Assembly: GCA_036839975.1 (NCBI GenBank)
Contig: DAISVU010000007.1
Location: 19,027 to 83,026, forward strand
Origin: RGIG7111 sp036839975
Lineage (GTDB): Bacteria > Bacillota > Clostridia > Peptostreptococcales > Anaerovoracaceae
DNA length: 64,000 nt
Direction of reading: 5' to 3'
Shown: piece after piece, positions 63,947 through 64,000 of the stretch
How positions within the stretch are numbered: the first letter of the stretch is position 1
How the letters are laid out: each line of letters starts with the position of its first letter
The notes under the pieces: model-generated
Databases searched by the model: none
What the model saw: the letters and a program-made list of their open reading frames with translations, nothing else
What the model was told of the DNA's origin: nothing
Made by a program: the position numbers and the translations under genes

Positions 63947-64000
63947 GCGGAAGTGGCTCAGGGGTAGAGCATCGCCTTGCCAAGGCGAGGGTCGCGAGTT
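63947..64000 (+). tRNA. tRNA-Gly (anticodon GCC), cut by the window end
   Basis: Acceptor GCGGAAG, D arm GCTCAGGGGTAGAGC, anticodon loop TTGCCAA. The T arm and 3' acceptor lie beyond the window. Confidence 0.93.

Noticed and set aside
63480..63983. Minus-strand frame reading GFEPTTSSVTGWHSNQLNYR-like sequence
   Set aside because: It is the antisense of the tRNA cluster, a well-known source of spurious hypothetical proteins.
1..64000. CRISPR arrays, prophage or transposase genes
   Set aside because: No regularly spaced repeats, integrases, capsid or transposase motifs were seen; the only exact longer repeat noticed is the 36-base duplication at 24.6 kb.

Overview
The window reads as a chromosomal segment of an anaerobic, Gram-positive member of the Clostridia of moderate GC content. 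The closest guess is the Anaerovoracaceae/Mogibacterium (Eubacteriales family XIII) neighbourhood, but that is an inference from gene content, not a search. Pointers are the complete D-alanylation (dlt) operon, the UPF0210/ACT pair, desulfoferrodoxin, hslVU beside topA, a B. subtilis-type infC leader with an AUU start, SOS boxes of the GAAC-N4-GTTY type, and ECF and YtrA-type ABC systems.

Layout. 1-8 kb: rqcH (partial), yicC, gmk-rpoZ, then a leftward group (deoC, UPF0210, ACT, gtrA, a radical SAM gene) and a frameshifted ybaK. 8-18.7 kb: a sodium symporter, rlmN, a small P-loop protein, a drug/metabolite transporter fused to a Nudix domain, a nitrilase-family amidase, a BMP-type lipoprotein, an orphan adenine methyltransferase overlapping a YitT protein, and a thioesterase. 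18.8-23.7 kb: tRNA-Arg(UCG) and dltABCD with a DltX-like peptide at its 3' end. 23.7-30 kb: a dead M20 peptidase, a copper ATPase with a fused CopZ that carries its own ribosome binding site, and a MoxR/VWA pair. 30.1-36.8 kb: a decaying locus of DUF4430/FN3 surface proteins plus ECF transporter parts. 36.9-45.1 kb: lexA with two SOS boxes, an AEC carrier, desulfoferrodoxin, an unexplained structured non-coding stretch, and a YtrA-type regulator with its ABC transporter and operator. 45.2-63.3 kb: housekeeping genes infC-rpmI-rplT, a membrane FKBP, nrdR-cmk-DUF1015, radC, a MinD-like ATPase, rny, a cysteine desulfurase with a short ThiI, topA-hslV-hslU and yigZ. 63.4 kb to the end: tRNAs Val, Asp, Thr, Tyr and Gly.

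How the genes work together. The dlt genes form one pathway that D-alanylates teichoic acids. The copper gene could yield both a Cu(I) pump and a soluble chaperone. Desulfurase plus ThiI supply sulfur for 4-thiouridine. infC, rpmI and rplT are controlled by an L20-type attenuator whose terminator and antiterminator strands are both visible. The DUF4430/ECF locus looks like a transcobalamin-like ligand capture and uptake system that is being lost: at least four of its reading frames are broken or rearranged.

Several broken genes change frame at or next to short homopolymers (A7, G4). Part of the apparent decay could therefore be sequencing error, and this needs read-level checking. Coordinates of short sites were counted by hand and may be off by a base.
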